Below, piece after piece: positions 21,623-32,433 of a stretch of 64,000 nucleotides of DNA. Numbering within the stretch: position 1 is the first letter of the stretch; each line of letters starts with the position of its first letter. The stretch is from Roridomyces roridus (Eukaryota; Basidiomycota; Agaricomycetes; Agaricales; Mycenaceae). Location of the stretch: contig JARKIF010000011.1 of NCBI GenBank assembly GCA_029378245.1, positions 1,550,001-1,614,000 of the forward strand. The letters are read 5' to 3'. The notes beneath the pieces were generated by a model. It was given only the letters and a program-made list of their open reading frames with translations. It searched no databases and had not been told where the DNA came from. The translations under genes were made by a program, and so were the position numbers.

Positions 21623-23307
21623 TTATGACGCGAAGATATGCAGCCAGGCGATCGGGCAGATGGAGAGAATCACAAGGGAGGCCGTCGCGATTCCCGCAGT
21701 GGAGTTGAAGCTGGTTGCCCTGATTAAGTTGGGGAGCCTACGTAGCGGGCAGTTACGAACGAAAGGAGTGGACTAGTGCGGTTCGTGCTCACCAGAACGG
21801 TCCAATAAATCCCCAAATCTGTCGCACAAAAACGATGAACACGCCCACAGCCGCGGCATCTGTGCGGTAGCAGTCGACCGCGTACGTGATTAGCACGGTC
21901 GTGATGAGTTGTTTCCCCACACACGCAATCGTTACGCCAACGAGAGGCGTGATGTTCCAGTTTGAACCCGCGCGCCCGACTTGTACAAGGAAGACGACCA
22001 CGCCGATTATGGAGAGGACGAAACCGAGGTAGGCGAGCCAAAGACGGTGCTCCGGCCGGCGGGGAGGTGCTTTCTCCGAATCAGGACCAGTCTTGTTACG
22101 GCGGTATCGGTACATCCACCAATCGCTCACCCGCCCACCCATTTGCTCGCCGATAAGACTGCCTATGATGACCGAGAGGAATTGGAGCCCGATTTGCTGT
22201 ACATTGAGGTGGAACTTTACAGGGAATATCTGTGGTATGATATTCGTGGGCATGACACTCGCCCAGAGGAAGATCATAGCGTAGGAGATTGCGGGGAAGC
22301 AGACACGCGGGGATAAGATGTAGCGGAAGGGATAGACGATGTCGAGAAGGGTGAGTGGACGCGGGTCAATGGGACGGAAGTTCAGACACCACCAGTGGTT
22401 CGGTCGCACTGGGGTGTCCGCGGCGTCGCGCATATAGAGTGTTTCTGGGCTGAACAAATAGCCAAGCATCAGTTGAATCCCGTTCACCTAACCGCAAGAT
22501 GAGAGGTAGACCGCAAGATGATGAATCCAGACTGATAGACACACCATTGCGAGAATCCAATAAATCCAACGATAGTTGACCCTCTGCGCGACGAACCCAA
22601 ACAGAAAGGGTCCAGTCGGGACACCGCACGTCACCATAACCGTCCAGATGCCCATATACGTCCCTCGCTCATGCTTGAAGAATGTTTCGCTCACCACCGC
22701 AGTGCCTATTGCGGCGGCTGGGCTGATGAAGAACGCCGAAATCACCCGGCACAGCACCATCGTACCATATGTGGGGCTCTTCGCGCATCCGACATTTCCA
22801 GCGAGACTGCAGATCAAAGAAAGAAGGAAGATCGGGCGTCGTCCGTATCGATTTGCCAGTGGGCGCCATAAGAGTGGCGCACAGCCTTGGACAGCGACGG
22901 CGAGCGAAATGATGTAGCTGGCGCGCTGGAGGGAGACGTGGAGGTCGTGGGCCATGGGCACCAACGCTGAGCTGAGGGCGGCTGCGGTGAAAGTGGCCAT
23001 CAGGGCGTGGAAGGCAACTAGAGCGAGGTGGACTTCTTTCTGCGCGGATTTTCAGCCACTAACGATTGAAGAAATATTATGGCTACGCACCTTGCTTTTA
23101 GGCCAGTTGTAGGGGTCCGCTGGGTCTGCGCTGGGCATTGGATCAAGATCAACCGTCCCGTGTCGCTGCATGAGGTACTCTCGATGGTCGTCGCTGAGGG
23201 AGCGAACCTCGTTCGGTGGCTGGTCAAAACTTTAGAGCATTGACAACAGTCCAGAGATTACGCACCCATGAACTCGAATCCTTCTCTGGATCTTTGGCCT
23301 TCTCCAT
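21623..23307 (-). CDS. MFS transporter (DHA1-like), intact copy
   Basis: Minus-strand exons 23307-23266, 23219-23091, 23039-22545, 22487-21793 and 21737-21623 give 491 residues with no break. Features are DPADPYNWPK near the N-terminus, RYGRRPIFLL (motif A) between helices 2 and 3, TCGVPTGPFLFG in helix 5, and about 12 hydrophobic segments. It is closely related along its length to the TGA-interrupted copy at 15938-17565, in inverted orientation. It has an extra 57-bp intron (22488-22544) at a position where the other copy is continuous. Predicted role is proton-coupled export of small molecules at the plasma membrane; substrate unknown. Confidence 0.82.
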
Positions 23308-23930
23308 TTCGGGCCGGGAAGGGAGATCGGGTGGAGCTTAAGATTTCCCTTATAACATGCCCCCGAGACTCTCGTTTTAGACATGAGAATTACGGAGTGC
23401 GTCACATGGACTGCCCGTGTATCTGTACTTCTCAATTTGGTGCCGCCATAAGTTTGTGCGCTGACGAAATTGGTAGATAACTAGACAAGACGCCAGCGAA
23501 GGTTATCCACATACTCGTAGGCCCCCGAGACAGAGAGATCCGCAGTGGCCGGACAGCGGGGACCGATCACAGCTTGTGCACTAAGTATAAGAGCCCTCGC
23601 CGCGGCAACACTGACAATGGCTTCGAGACGTTGTTCTTGGGAGACTGGGAGTATGGAAGGCGGTATTTCTGCTGGCGGGCAGAGCCGGAGTACGAGTAGC
23701 GGACTCGGAGATAGTGTATTTCAGACGGAGGGCAAGGCATGAGAGCGAAGTAAGCCCCGAACGTGGCGGTTGAGCGGTCGACTGCAATGGATGATGACGG
23801 GAAGAAGAAGAGAGTGGGGGTCCCGTGATTGATCGGACGCCCCGATGATTGACGGGTGGCGGTGCTGCCGAGAATGCCAGTTGCAAGTTCAACTTCAATG
23901 ATGTCGTCGAGCCATATGCATGATATACAG
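23308..23930. other. Upstream region of the intact MFS gene, no clear gene
   Basis: Contains the presumed MFS promoter. Short open frames on both strands, including one near 23630-23710 on the plus strand, have no recognisable domain. Confidence 0.3.
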
Positions 23931-23935
23931 CATGT

Positions 23936-24313
23936 GCCTTCCTCGCTAGACGGAATACGTCCTCCTCGCACGAGGTCGTCGACAAGACCATGTTCATCCG
24001 CCCCGCCCGCATCGTGCGTGACACGGTGCGTCTCTTTGCCTCGAGCGACGTCGCGACATCCTGTTGCAGGGCGGCGGATTGACGGCGTCGCATGATCCGG
24101 ACACGGCCCCCAACATCGAGACCAAGGTGCGTTTTGTCGCTCTGCGTGAGGAGGGACTGATAGGTGCCGCTAGACCGTGCTCACCAGATTCAGTCTACGG
24201 CTTCCCAGACGTCTGGGCCCTTCCGATGGGCATCCGCAGACAGGTCCCTCGTCAGTGGCGCAGACCGGCGAGTCTTGTTCTACACCATGTGCTTGACCTG
24301 TACCGGGATTCTC
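23936..24313 (+). CDS. Coding fragment with two well-formed introns, unknown
   Basis: Three segments (to 24025, 24070-24126 and 24188-24313) join in phase 0 across 44- and 61-bp GT-AG introns to give an uninterrupted translation that includes SSSHEVVDKTMFIRPARI, TASHDPDTAPNIETK and VLFYTMCLTCTGIL. A further donor GTACGT follows at 24314. Such consistent phase is unlikely by chance, so this is probably part of a real gene. Both the 5' and 3' ends are missing or unresolved. The Ser/Thr- and charge-rich composition would fit a cytoplasmic tail, but I do not recognise the family. Confidence 0.35.
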
Positions 24314-24839
24314 GTACGTGCCCTTTCTTCTCCTCCTCATGTCCCGACTCACCTGGATAATACATTCGATCCTACGCTGCGGCGAGACCGCTGAAATCAT
24401 TCATACCTACCTGTGTGATACACAACCACGCCCCACGCCCCACGCCGCACAGCTTTGCTTTGCGTGCCGACAGCTTCCTACTCGGGATGACCGGAGCGCG
24501 CCGCTGCTTTGTATACAACTGCCAACCAGGCGGTATTCCAAGTTCTGATCCGTCCTTTCGTCACACTAGTGCCCGAGAGTTCCATGTACTTACAAGGGAA
24601 TCAGCCACTGGGAGGGTTCGAATCCCTGATCAAGGGTGATTTACACATCTGAACCTTTTTCTTTTCTCGTTACATAACATATCGTCCGCTCCGCGTTTTG
24701 CGTGTAATACATCGGGCGGCCAGGCACGCGTTGGGACCAGACGGCTGGAATCAATGATCAACGTTTCAACTCAGAGCCGCCGGCCGCATTTATTCAATGG
24801 CCTCTGAGACAAACACGAAAAAGGGGGGATAGGTCTCAC

Positions 24840-25030
24840 AACTATGATCAGAGCGCCGAGCAAGACCGAGCAAGTAGTAAGTACTGAAAGGTGTCTTGCA
24901 AATCGTAAAGATAGATACACTGGAGCTGCCTTAGAGGAGCGCCCGAGAGTTTCCATGCATGTACAGGGCTTGAATTGGCCACTCGGAACTGAGAACTGGG
25001 AAGCATCGAGGGTTCGAATCCTTCAGGGCA
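24840..25030. repeat. Partial duplication shared with 25770-25885
   Basis: The stretch with CGAGCAAGACCGAGCAAGTA followed by AGTAAGTACTGAAAGGTGTC recurs in modified form about 930 bp downstream. On the minus strand both copies encode a similar fragment (TPFSTYYLLGLARR here, TPFGTYYLLGLARR there), suggesting remnants of a duplicated membrane-protein gene. Confidence 0.45.
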
Positions 25031-26130
25031 ACGTTCGGCCGGGTCAGTCGTGAGATTTTTGTTGTCGTTCTTGGGCTGGAATCCCCTACTCTAGCGTAGC
25101 AGAGAAGGGTTTCTGTGGGCGTGAAACGCCTGATCTCCCGCCAAAGCCATCCCCATCAGAAGATCCTTGTCAGATCATGATGAATGACCTCATGAGACCA
25201 CGTAGCCCCATCCATACCTTCAATGTTGTGCCAGAAATCGGCACTGCGGCAGGGACCATCATCGGCTGCATCGGCAGTCTCAGCATGGCAGCCTCGGGTC
25301 GCTTGATCATGACCGGGAAATTTGGCAGGCTTATTCCGAACCTACAAAACCGAGTCAGATTCCAGGTTCAATTGTGGATGACCAACTCGGAGAAGCCACC
25401 GGCACTAACTGCAGTTAAATTCATGGAATGTTGAGGGTCCAGAAAGTTTGAGGGGGATATTGCAGGAAACAAGCTCTGCACGAGCTGAACAAAAATGATT
25501 GCCCTTTGATTTGATCAAAAAAGTGCTAGCTTCGACTTTGGAAGTAGACTTGAGCAGTGATACCATATAGATTTGACCTCGGCGGGGGCAACAATTGAGA
25601 GCTTATGACTCTGAGGGTAGATGGAGAAACATTGCCGAATTTATCATTGCAACCGTGCCCGGCAGAGTAGGGGATGGCGCTTGCCGCCGCTACCGTGACA
25701 TTAGCACAGCATAGGTATCAGTAATGTGAACTCACTCGGGGCACGCCGGCCACAGCCATCGGCAACCGATGAGATAAAAGCGAAAACGGTCTCGTCTCCG
25801 AGCAAGCCCGAGCAGATAGTAAGTGCCAAAAGGTGTCGCGTCGTTGCAAATCGTATACAGATAAATACAGAAGGTTAGAAGTACAAGTACAACAAGCTGC
25901 CAATCTCCCGCTCGAGTGGCCCCACCAGTTCGGCTCCAACCCCTCACAAATGTTGGGAAGATTGAATTGTGGGAGTGATAATGATCCGTGTCGAGACTCG
26001 CCCCCTCGATAGCGATCGGATACCCGAGACACGGAAATGGTTATGTCGGAGACGGGTCGTGTGCGTGGCTCGTGCATGGTCTACACGTTCCGGAGTCGTA
26101 ACAATGGATGGTGGATGGGTCGTTTGGTGG
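25030..26130. other. Degenerate region with a membrane-protein relic
   Basis: The minus strand between about 25730 and 25950 encodes a hydrophobic stretch (LVVLVLLTFCIYLYTICND) followed by ATPFGTYYLLGLARR, without a supportable start or splice pattern. Other open frames here are short and unrecognised. I call no intact gene. Confidence 0.3.
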
Positions 26131-26511
26131 TTAATGGTGAGGTCGTTCGGGTCCCTCTTTCCCCCGTTGCGACTTGGGGTGAGAGTGAGTGTTGGCAAAC
26201 GCACGCTCGTCGAGCACGACGACAGGTATCCATCTCCGCCCGCGGCCGCTCGCATCCCGACCCTTCTCATAGTACTGGCAAGCAGCGTCGTACTCGTCCG
26301 CTTCGTCGCACTCGTCAAGGACGGTGAAGAAGAGGCCCAAGGCTATTGCGGCGCCCAGGACGGCGAAGAAGAGCAGATAGCCGAGGAGGAGGGACTCGAA
26401 GCTGAAGAGCGTCCGGCTGAAGGCGCGGAGCGTCGAGGTTGTTGTACTTGTGGCAGCGGTGGAGCCCAAGGGGTTGGCAGCAGCGACGACGACAAGCGGT
26501 GTGCAGGGCAT
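26131..26511 (-). CDS. Small single-pass membrane protein, hypothetical
   Basis: An uninterrupted minus-strand frame of 126 codons. The N-terminal third is Ala/Thr/Ser-rich. A strong hydrophobic segment follows at about residues 41-64 (LLLGYLLFFAVLGAAIALGL), then an acidic patch (DECDEADEYD) and a basic, hydrophilic tail. A minus-strand TATAAAG at 26577-26583 lies about 65 bp upstream, favouring a real gene. There are no introns, unusual for this window, and no recognisable family. Confidence 0.4.
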   Translation of the reverse strand: MPCTPLVVVAAANPLGSTAATSTTTSTLRAFSRTLFSFESLLLGYLLFFAVLGAAIALGLFFTVLDECDEADEYDAACQYYEKGRDASGRGRRWIPVVVLDERAFANTHSHPKSQRGKEGPERPHH

Positions 26512-26576
26512 CGTCAGGTGGGTGCGGGCAGAGTCACAATGGGCAGCGGCGGAGCTACCGCTCGGAACCTTGTGCC

Positions 26577-26583
26577 CTTTATA
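26577..26583 (-). promoter_or_regulatory. Possible TATA box for the 126-codon gene
   Basis: Reverse complement reads TATAAAG, about 65 bp upstream of the minus-strand ATG at 26511. Confidence 0.4.
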
Positions 26584-27751
26584 ATGCGATTATCAAGCGG
26601 CGCGGCATTAGTCCCCGGTGACAGTCGGAAGATGACAGATGACCGGCATATCTGCAAATAGCGATCGGTCGCCTGGTTCCAAGTAACTAGTTTGGGACCC
26701 GTGATTCCGTCCGTGACGCTTCCTTCAGAAGCTGACAGCGTCGAGAATCTCACAGAGGTGTGCGTACTTTTTGGCCCGCCGCCTTACCCTTGATCTTGAT
26801 TTCACGGCACAGCTGCGGCAAGGCAACGCCGGGGGTACTGATCTCCCAATTCATTTTCCAAACCGATACCAGTAACCAAATGACGTCGGACATCGGTCAG
26901 GGCGGTGGAGAGAGGTCTCGGTATGAGTTCAACCAACAGGGTCCAACTATCACGTCGATCAACTGACGGCTGCAATGTGAGCGGCGCGTTTTTCTAATCT
27001 CGACTCTCATCTGTGGCAATGTTTCCGATCACTTCATCCGGCACAGTGGGGATTGGAGAGTGACTCAGGGGATGTCGGAGTCGCAGTGGGTTTGTCGATC
27101 GTTGAGCGGATATAATCGGACACGGTTTCTATGGTGCCGGGTATCGGCATGACCGGCGACGGGTATCACAGTTGCAGCAGCTGTGATTCCCGACATCATG
27201 CTTTGTGATCATTCCCGCCAATGTCCGGGCAAAGAGGTGTTCGGTAGGTATTACTCATCCTTTCCTCGGCATGCACAGCGCTCAGAAATTCGCTGAGGAA
27301 TCAGTGATTATTCAAAAAAAAAAAAAAAAAAAAAACTCAACGCCGGTAGGCACGGTGAATGCCGTGTGATTGATCCTCAAGCCGACGGAGGGTCAGAGGT
27401 GTGCATGCAAGTTCCAAATAGCACTCGATGGATTCGTCCAGCGATGCACATCGGCACCAGTCTCGAGTGCGGGGATCAGGCCTCACTACGCAGTCGCTAC
27501 GACCTTGGTCTTTAGTTGGAACGCAGTCCCTGTTTCATTCGCCCCTTGATGAATCGTGCGCGAATCCACATCCGAGTACATGCAGGGTCTCGTCTGAATT
27601 TCCTCCTTCTCGAGGCACAGCACCCGGGAGATCTAGGGATGACGTGGTGTTGTCTGGCGAGCTCAGGTCTGGACACAAATCGAATCTCCGAGCGCACCGG
27701 ACAGTAAATTCGATACTCTTAATATACATCGTTCCAAGAAGAAGAACCCAG
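26584..27751. other. Intergenic region with a poly-A tract
   Basis: No supported gene. A run of 23 A residues lies at 27314-27336. The remainder has short open frames on both strands; those overlapping 27535-27751 are shadows of the CFEM gene or its 3' flank. Confidence 0.4.
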
Positions 27752-28498
27752 TCATAAGCGGTAGTGCAGCGATCCCAAAATTGTGGCAACGAGAGACAGC
27801 GTGATACCACCAAGAATGTTCCAGCTGCAGGCTCCCAACGGCAACGCCGAAGATGAGGATGACGTGCTGGATGGCGCGGAACTGGTACCGGCGCTGCTGA
27901 GCGTTGGAGACCCAGATGGGTTCGCGGTGATCGAGGGAGGCGCGGTGGATGTCGACGCCATGGATGAGGGTGGACTGAATCCCGAGTTGGATGAAGCGGA
28001 GGAAGGGGAAGAGGAAGGAGAAGAGGAAGAGGCTTTTTGGAATGTGAGTCGTTGCCGGAAGAGGAAGGGTCAGTGCGCACAAAAGCCACTCCCACTGGAT
28101 GGGGCCACCGAACCGGATCCACTGGCCGAAACTGCGGATATTGAATCGCAGAAAGCTGAGACTGTGCAGAATTCAACGCACCTGCGGAACACATAGTCCC
28201 AAGAATACTCGCAACCTGAGCTTGCTCCGCCGCGGAGCATGACGTCGTCTTCACACACTGCTCCGTGGTCGAGGTGAACGTAGTCGCACAAAGACAAGAT
28301 GAATCCGATCTGATACAGACCGCAATTCAGTGACATTATGAAGCGGGAAAGACAAGTATACACGCACAGATCACAGCCGACCTTGATAGCGTCCTCACGG
28401 GCACACCCGAGCGCGCATTGGGGGACCGATGTAGCTTGTGCGCTCGCGGATGTGATGAAAGAGAAGGAGAGTGCGAGGATGACCACGATGGGGAACAT
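27752..28498 (-). CDS. CFEM-domain, GPI-anchored cell-surface protein
   Basis: Exons 28498-28368, 28309-28182, 28131-28081 and 28032-27752 give 196 residues. It starts MFPIVVILALSFSFITSASA, a signal peptide. The CFEM domain follows with eight cysteines: QCALGCARE, VGCD, SSCLCATTF, EQCVKTTSC and GTMCSAG. Next is a long Ser/Pro/Thr-rich, probably O-glycosylated stalk and a C-terminal hydrophobic tail (NILGGITLSLVATIL) preceded by small residues, as in a GPI-attachment signal. CFEM proteins are extracellular, some bind haem and some act at host surfaces; which applies here cannot be read from sequence. The 28033-28080 intron lies within the Ser-rich part. Confidence 0.85.
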
Positions 28499-29279
28499 CG
28501 GGAAGTAAGGGTGGGTGCAGGCTGGTGGAAGTCGCTGTATATAATCGGAGGCGCTTATGCACTGCCTTGGGGTCATATGAGGCTCCACAATAACGGGATG
28601 TGGTAACATACCGCGGGCTCCGAGTACGAAGGGGGCGGGCTTTTGATTCGAATGCCAAGGTCGCCGCAGGCTTCGTTATAGTACGTGCGTGGGGTGAGTT
28701 CTTCGAGCTTCAAGTTTGCTTCAAGTTGTGGGAGGCGAGATTCCACACGTCTTTGGCGTGGTGTCCCGTGGGCTGTTGAATACAGGAACAGTAGCGGGTG
28801 CCAGCGAGCCACAGAACGACTGAGAGGCACGAAGGGAAGAGCAGACGAAGATGAGTGTAGAGGCACAAGCCAGGGCGACGCGGATCACATATGAGTCACA
28901 TCTTTGATAGCTCCGGATCTCTCTTCCGCCCACCACGCTCCATTTCTAGTGTTGTGTATTCTCTCGGCCAAACAACCACACCCTTCGCTCGCTCGCCGCC
29001 ATCCTCGTTCTCTCATGTCTCTGAGCCTGATTCTCTTGCCTTTCGTCATGGCCCCTGCATCGCCCGCACATCATCTAAGTATGATCTTCTTGCCCTTCTC
29101 CTCCGAGTCCGGATCCTTGCCCCCGGTTCACAATCGGCCTCCGCCGAAATTCGGTCCAATCTTGATGCCTTTCCTTGCCGAGCGCCCACGTCGGTACTCG
29201 CATCCAGAGCATTCGGTGAGGTGAATAAATCACAATTAAAGAACGACTGAACTAACTATTAAACCAGTCAATATACGCC
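28499..29279. other. Intergenic region, possible hydrophobic fragment
   Basis: Holds the CFEM promoter (minus) and the 3' flank of the acyltransferase. A minus-strand hydrophobic frame (VIRVALACASTLIFVCSSL) near 28830-28890 has no clear start. I do not call a gene. Confidence 0.35.
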
Positions 29280-31043
29280 TCAAAGCTTCGCCCCCACAGG
29301 TAAAATCTTCCCCTGCGCCTCCCTCTCCCGCCTCGCAACATTATGGGGGAACTCGTACGCATTAAGATCCGCCGCAATCATAGTCATGAAGCGCTCATGT
29401 ATCTCCGTCGGTACACGCATGAACACCCATAAATCACCTTTGTGGTCCCGCCACGACCCATCTACCTGCTTGGACGCCGTCGCCGGGAAGCACTTAACAA
29501 AACCGGGGAAATCCTTGTAGGCATGCGCGCGCACGCGTTCGGGACCAAAGCCAAAATGCTGAAGCGACATCTCGGCGCTAGAGTAAGTCAGACTCGCTGT
29601 TAATTCAGTTGGAAGACAAGACGACGAACCGGCCCATGGTATTGATAACCAACGTATTGTCGTCCCAAAACTTGGGCTCGCTGTCCTCTCGCTTGCCCTG
29701 TACCCCGATGGGATTCGACACCGCGACAATCCGCTTGATGCGCTCGTAGTCTCTTGCTTCTGCGACGGATTTGAGGATGGCGGCAGCGACAGCGCCAATG
29801 GAGGAGGCTTCATCCAAGGACAACGTCGGCGTCACTGCGTGCGAAATGGTGTTGCCCACGCTGAAAGGGCCGGGGATGCGCCAGTCGTCAGGCTTGAGGT
29901 TGTCGGGGTTTTTGATACCGCGGTACTTCATTGAATCGGTGAGTGTTTGCGATTCAACTGCGTTCTGAATTCGACGACTTACAGAGAAGATACTCGACAC
30001 CCGGGTGATTGGATTCTCGAGGCAGCGGTTCATCGTAGAGACGATGTATCCCGTGATGGCGTTGTGCGGCGACGTCCGAGCTCTGCCACGTCCTGGCCAC
30101 GCATCAGCAATCGCACGAAGCTGCTGAATCTGGTCGGCTGTGAAGAGCAAGTCGACGGATTTGGACGCGGAGAACGCCTCCCACATCATGACGGTCCACT
30201 TCTTGATCGGGTGCAGCTCCTGGAGATGGGGGAGGTAACGGGAAATGAAGGCTGCCGTCTCTGGATTGTCGTTGATCTCGTCCGGGGGCGAGTTGAGGTA
30301 TTTGTCGTATGTTGGGCGGCCGAAGAGGGGTTTGAGGCCTTGATAATGCTGCGACCATGCGAAGAGAAAAAAGTAGATGAATTCCCCGTCCCCGATCATA
30401 TGGTTGGACGACCAGCCGACGAAAGTCTCGTTCGTCTCGAGGCAAAAGGTGACCTTGGCCCGGATCATCGGTTCGTCCCATCCCGGCTCCGACGCACCAC
30501 TGATATCCGTGCAGATCGAGTCCACGACAAGGGGGGAGAGCGCGGAGGGGTTCTGGTGGTGAGCCAGGGCACCCTCGATGTTTTGGAAAGTCAACGGCAC
30601 TCCGCGCTTCCCTGGGACGAGCTTGAAATGCGTTGGCGGCGAATCCTGAATGAATTAAGATGAGTGCTTACCGACCAATCGTCGCCATTGCGTCTCAATC
30701 TCCCGCTTGCGTGTGGGTAGTACGTCAACGTATCTTCGAACGCCTTTTGCATGAGGTCTTCATCGACTGGACCAGGCAGAAGGATCGAGATGGGGGACTG
30801 AATCGAACCATGAAGACAATAAGTACGAGGTTTGGAGTGGACGCACCTCAGACGTGATTCGGTCCGTTCCAGGCAAAGGGAGGGGAAAGACGCGCTTGTT
30901 GACCGCATCTGCGTCTCGAGGGTGAACCCATACTGGTTAAAAAAGTAAGCCACTAGAAACGGATGGCTGTTCCAACACTCACCAGTGCGCGACGACAGCA
31001 CTGGAGACGAAGTATTTTGAATTTCGAAAGACTGTTGTTGCAT
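29280..31043 (-). CDS. BAHD/trichothecene acetyltransferase-like acyltransferase
   Basis: Exons 31043-30983, 30932-30847, 30797-30672, 30621-29983, 29925-29630 and 29577-29280 give 501 residues, normal for the family. The catalytic HxxxDG motif is present as SSNHMIGDGEF. N-terminal features are SILLPGPVDEDLMQKAFEDT and YYPHASGRLRRNGDDW. The second family motif (DFGWG-type) appears as HFGFGPERVR. A 57-bp in-frame intron (29926-29982) was removed because the flanking sequence joins as in relatives. An ATG 9 bp further upstream is also possible. These enzymes transfer an acyl group, usually from acyl-CoA, to a hydroxyl or amine of a small molecule. The His-Gly-Phe variation at the second motif leaves activity and substrate uncertain. 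Confidence 0.8.
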
Positions 31044-32433
31044 GAGATGCAAAATTACGAGGTGAGGGGAATTGAGGGACTACCTGAATAAGATGTACCT
31101 CTATCACTTATATCTCATTTTAACTCGAGCCGGTACCGTTAATAATTCGTGCGGCCGCTGATTTTTGCTTCAAGACTAGAGCGCCATGAATTGCCACAGG
31201 GATCACCACCCTGGTTGAAATGAAGTAGCAGGTCAATCTCCGCTTGTCTGAGTCATCCCGTCGAGCCCGTGTCCTCCGGCTCCGTTCCACCGAACACTAA
31301 TAGTAATACTTCCCTCGGAGACGTTAAGCGGAAGCAGAATGCATGCATGCATCTCACGTAACCCAGGCTTCCAATTCCAGGTTCATCAGAGAACATTTCG
31401 TTTTCTGCCCGGGTTTATTTCCGTCAGACGTCCAGCGATGCTATCGGGAAGTCAATCAACACTATTACCCACTTACTTTGAATCCTTGCGTTGAATTTCA
31501 ATTGAACTTGACCTGCTGCATAGCATAAAACGCGTAAAATCAGCGGCCGGAGGCGTCAGTCAAAACTGAAACTGACGCTGGAACTCTGCTCGGGATGATG
31601 ACACGAGCGGGACGCCGCCAGGGCCTGGATACACAAACCTATTAGACGAAACGTGGATGATATCGGGACATGCCGGCGCCCGACTTTGCCCGAGCGGACG
31701 TGCCATGGCCGGGGCGAGGTTGTTGAGAGATGACATGGGACCTGCTCTGCTCGGTCTCTTCCTCGCCGTTATTCATTCATCTCCCCTGCGTCAAATTTGC
31801 TCGTAGCGCTGACACCGCCAATGCGTCATTGCTGACATGGCAGCGGCATCTGCCTAAAATTGCTCTTCATAAGTACACGGAGTAAGTAAGGCTATCAAAG
31901 AAATAAGTAGCTTTTGTGGAGAAGTGTATTCTCTTATGATGATACTACTTGACCGCTGGTTACATGCCCCACTCATATTCATCGACTCGCGAGCGTCCCG
32001 CATCGACGCAAAGAACATTTGAGGGGGATGCCAACTTACATCTAACTGGCACCTTGACGGGACCGACCCAAACGCCGTTTGTATTCCCTGCCCTGGTAGT
32101 AGGGTTACGACGTTGATTGACATGCTTCAATTCAACTTTGCCATGACCCTGGTTTTGGAACGGCGTTAGGCTTGGCATAAGACTAGTGCTGCGTTACCTG
32201 GGCCTCTCAGTTAGCATCTTCGACTCGAGGGATTGCACAACCTCGCGGATGGGGAGTGGTGCCAAAGAATCTCTCGGTGGGGGACTCGAGGACGTACTGT
32301 GGCGGAGAATACGCCACTGCTTTCGACTGCCTCAGATGTCTGATTTCATTTTAGTTCGACTGATTACATATATAACAAGCGTATAAAAAATCTCACCACT
32401 ATATTGCTTATCGCCTTCCCCTTGTTCGCCACT
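31044..32433. other. Long intergenic region, no gene supported
   Basis: About 1.4 kb between the divergent acyltransferase and zinc-finger genes. A TATA-like stretch (ACATATATAACA) near 32365-32377 sits about 60 bp upstream of the zinc-finger ATG. Open frames are short, without domains. No repeat structure noticed. Confidence 0.4.

Noticed and set aside
24560..24650. A possible tRNA with GGGTTCGAATCCC
   Set aside because: Only the T-arm is recognisable; no acceptor stem or anticodon arm could be paired.
25969..26661. A 230-codon plus-strand open frame
   Set aside because: No domain, and biased Arg/Gly/Val composition; it overlaps the minus-strand single-pass membrane protein frame that has a TATA element.
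30646..30671. An apparent 26-nt intron in the acyltransferase gene
   Set aside because: The same donor with the acceptor CAAG at 30622 gives a normal 50-bp intron and the same downstream frame (LVPGKRGVPL).
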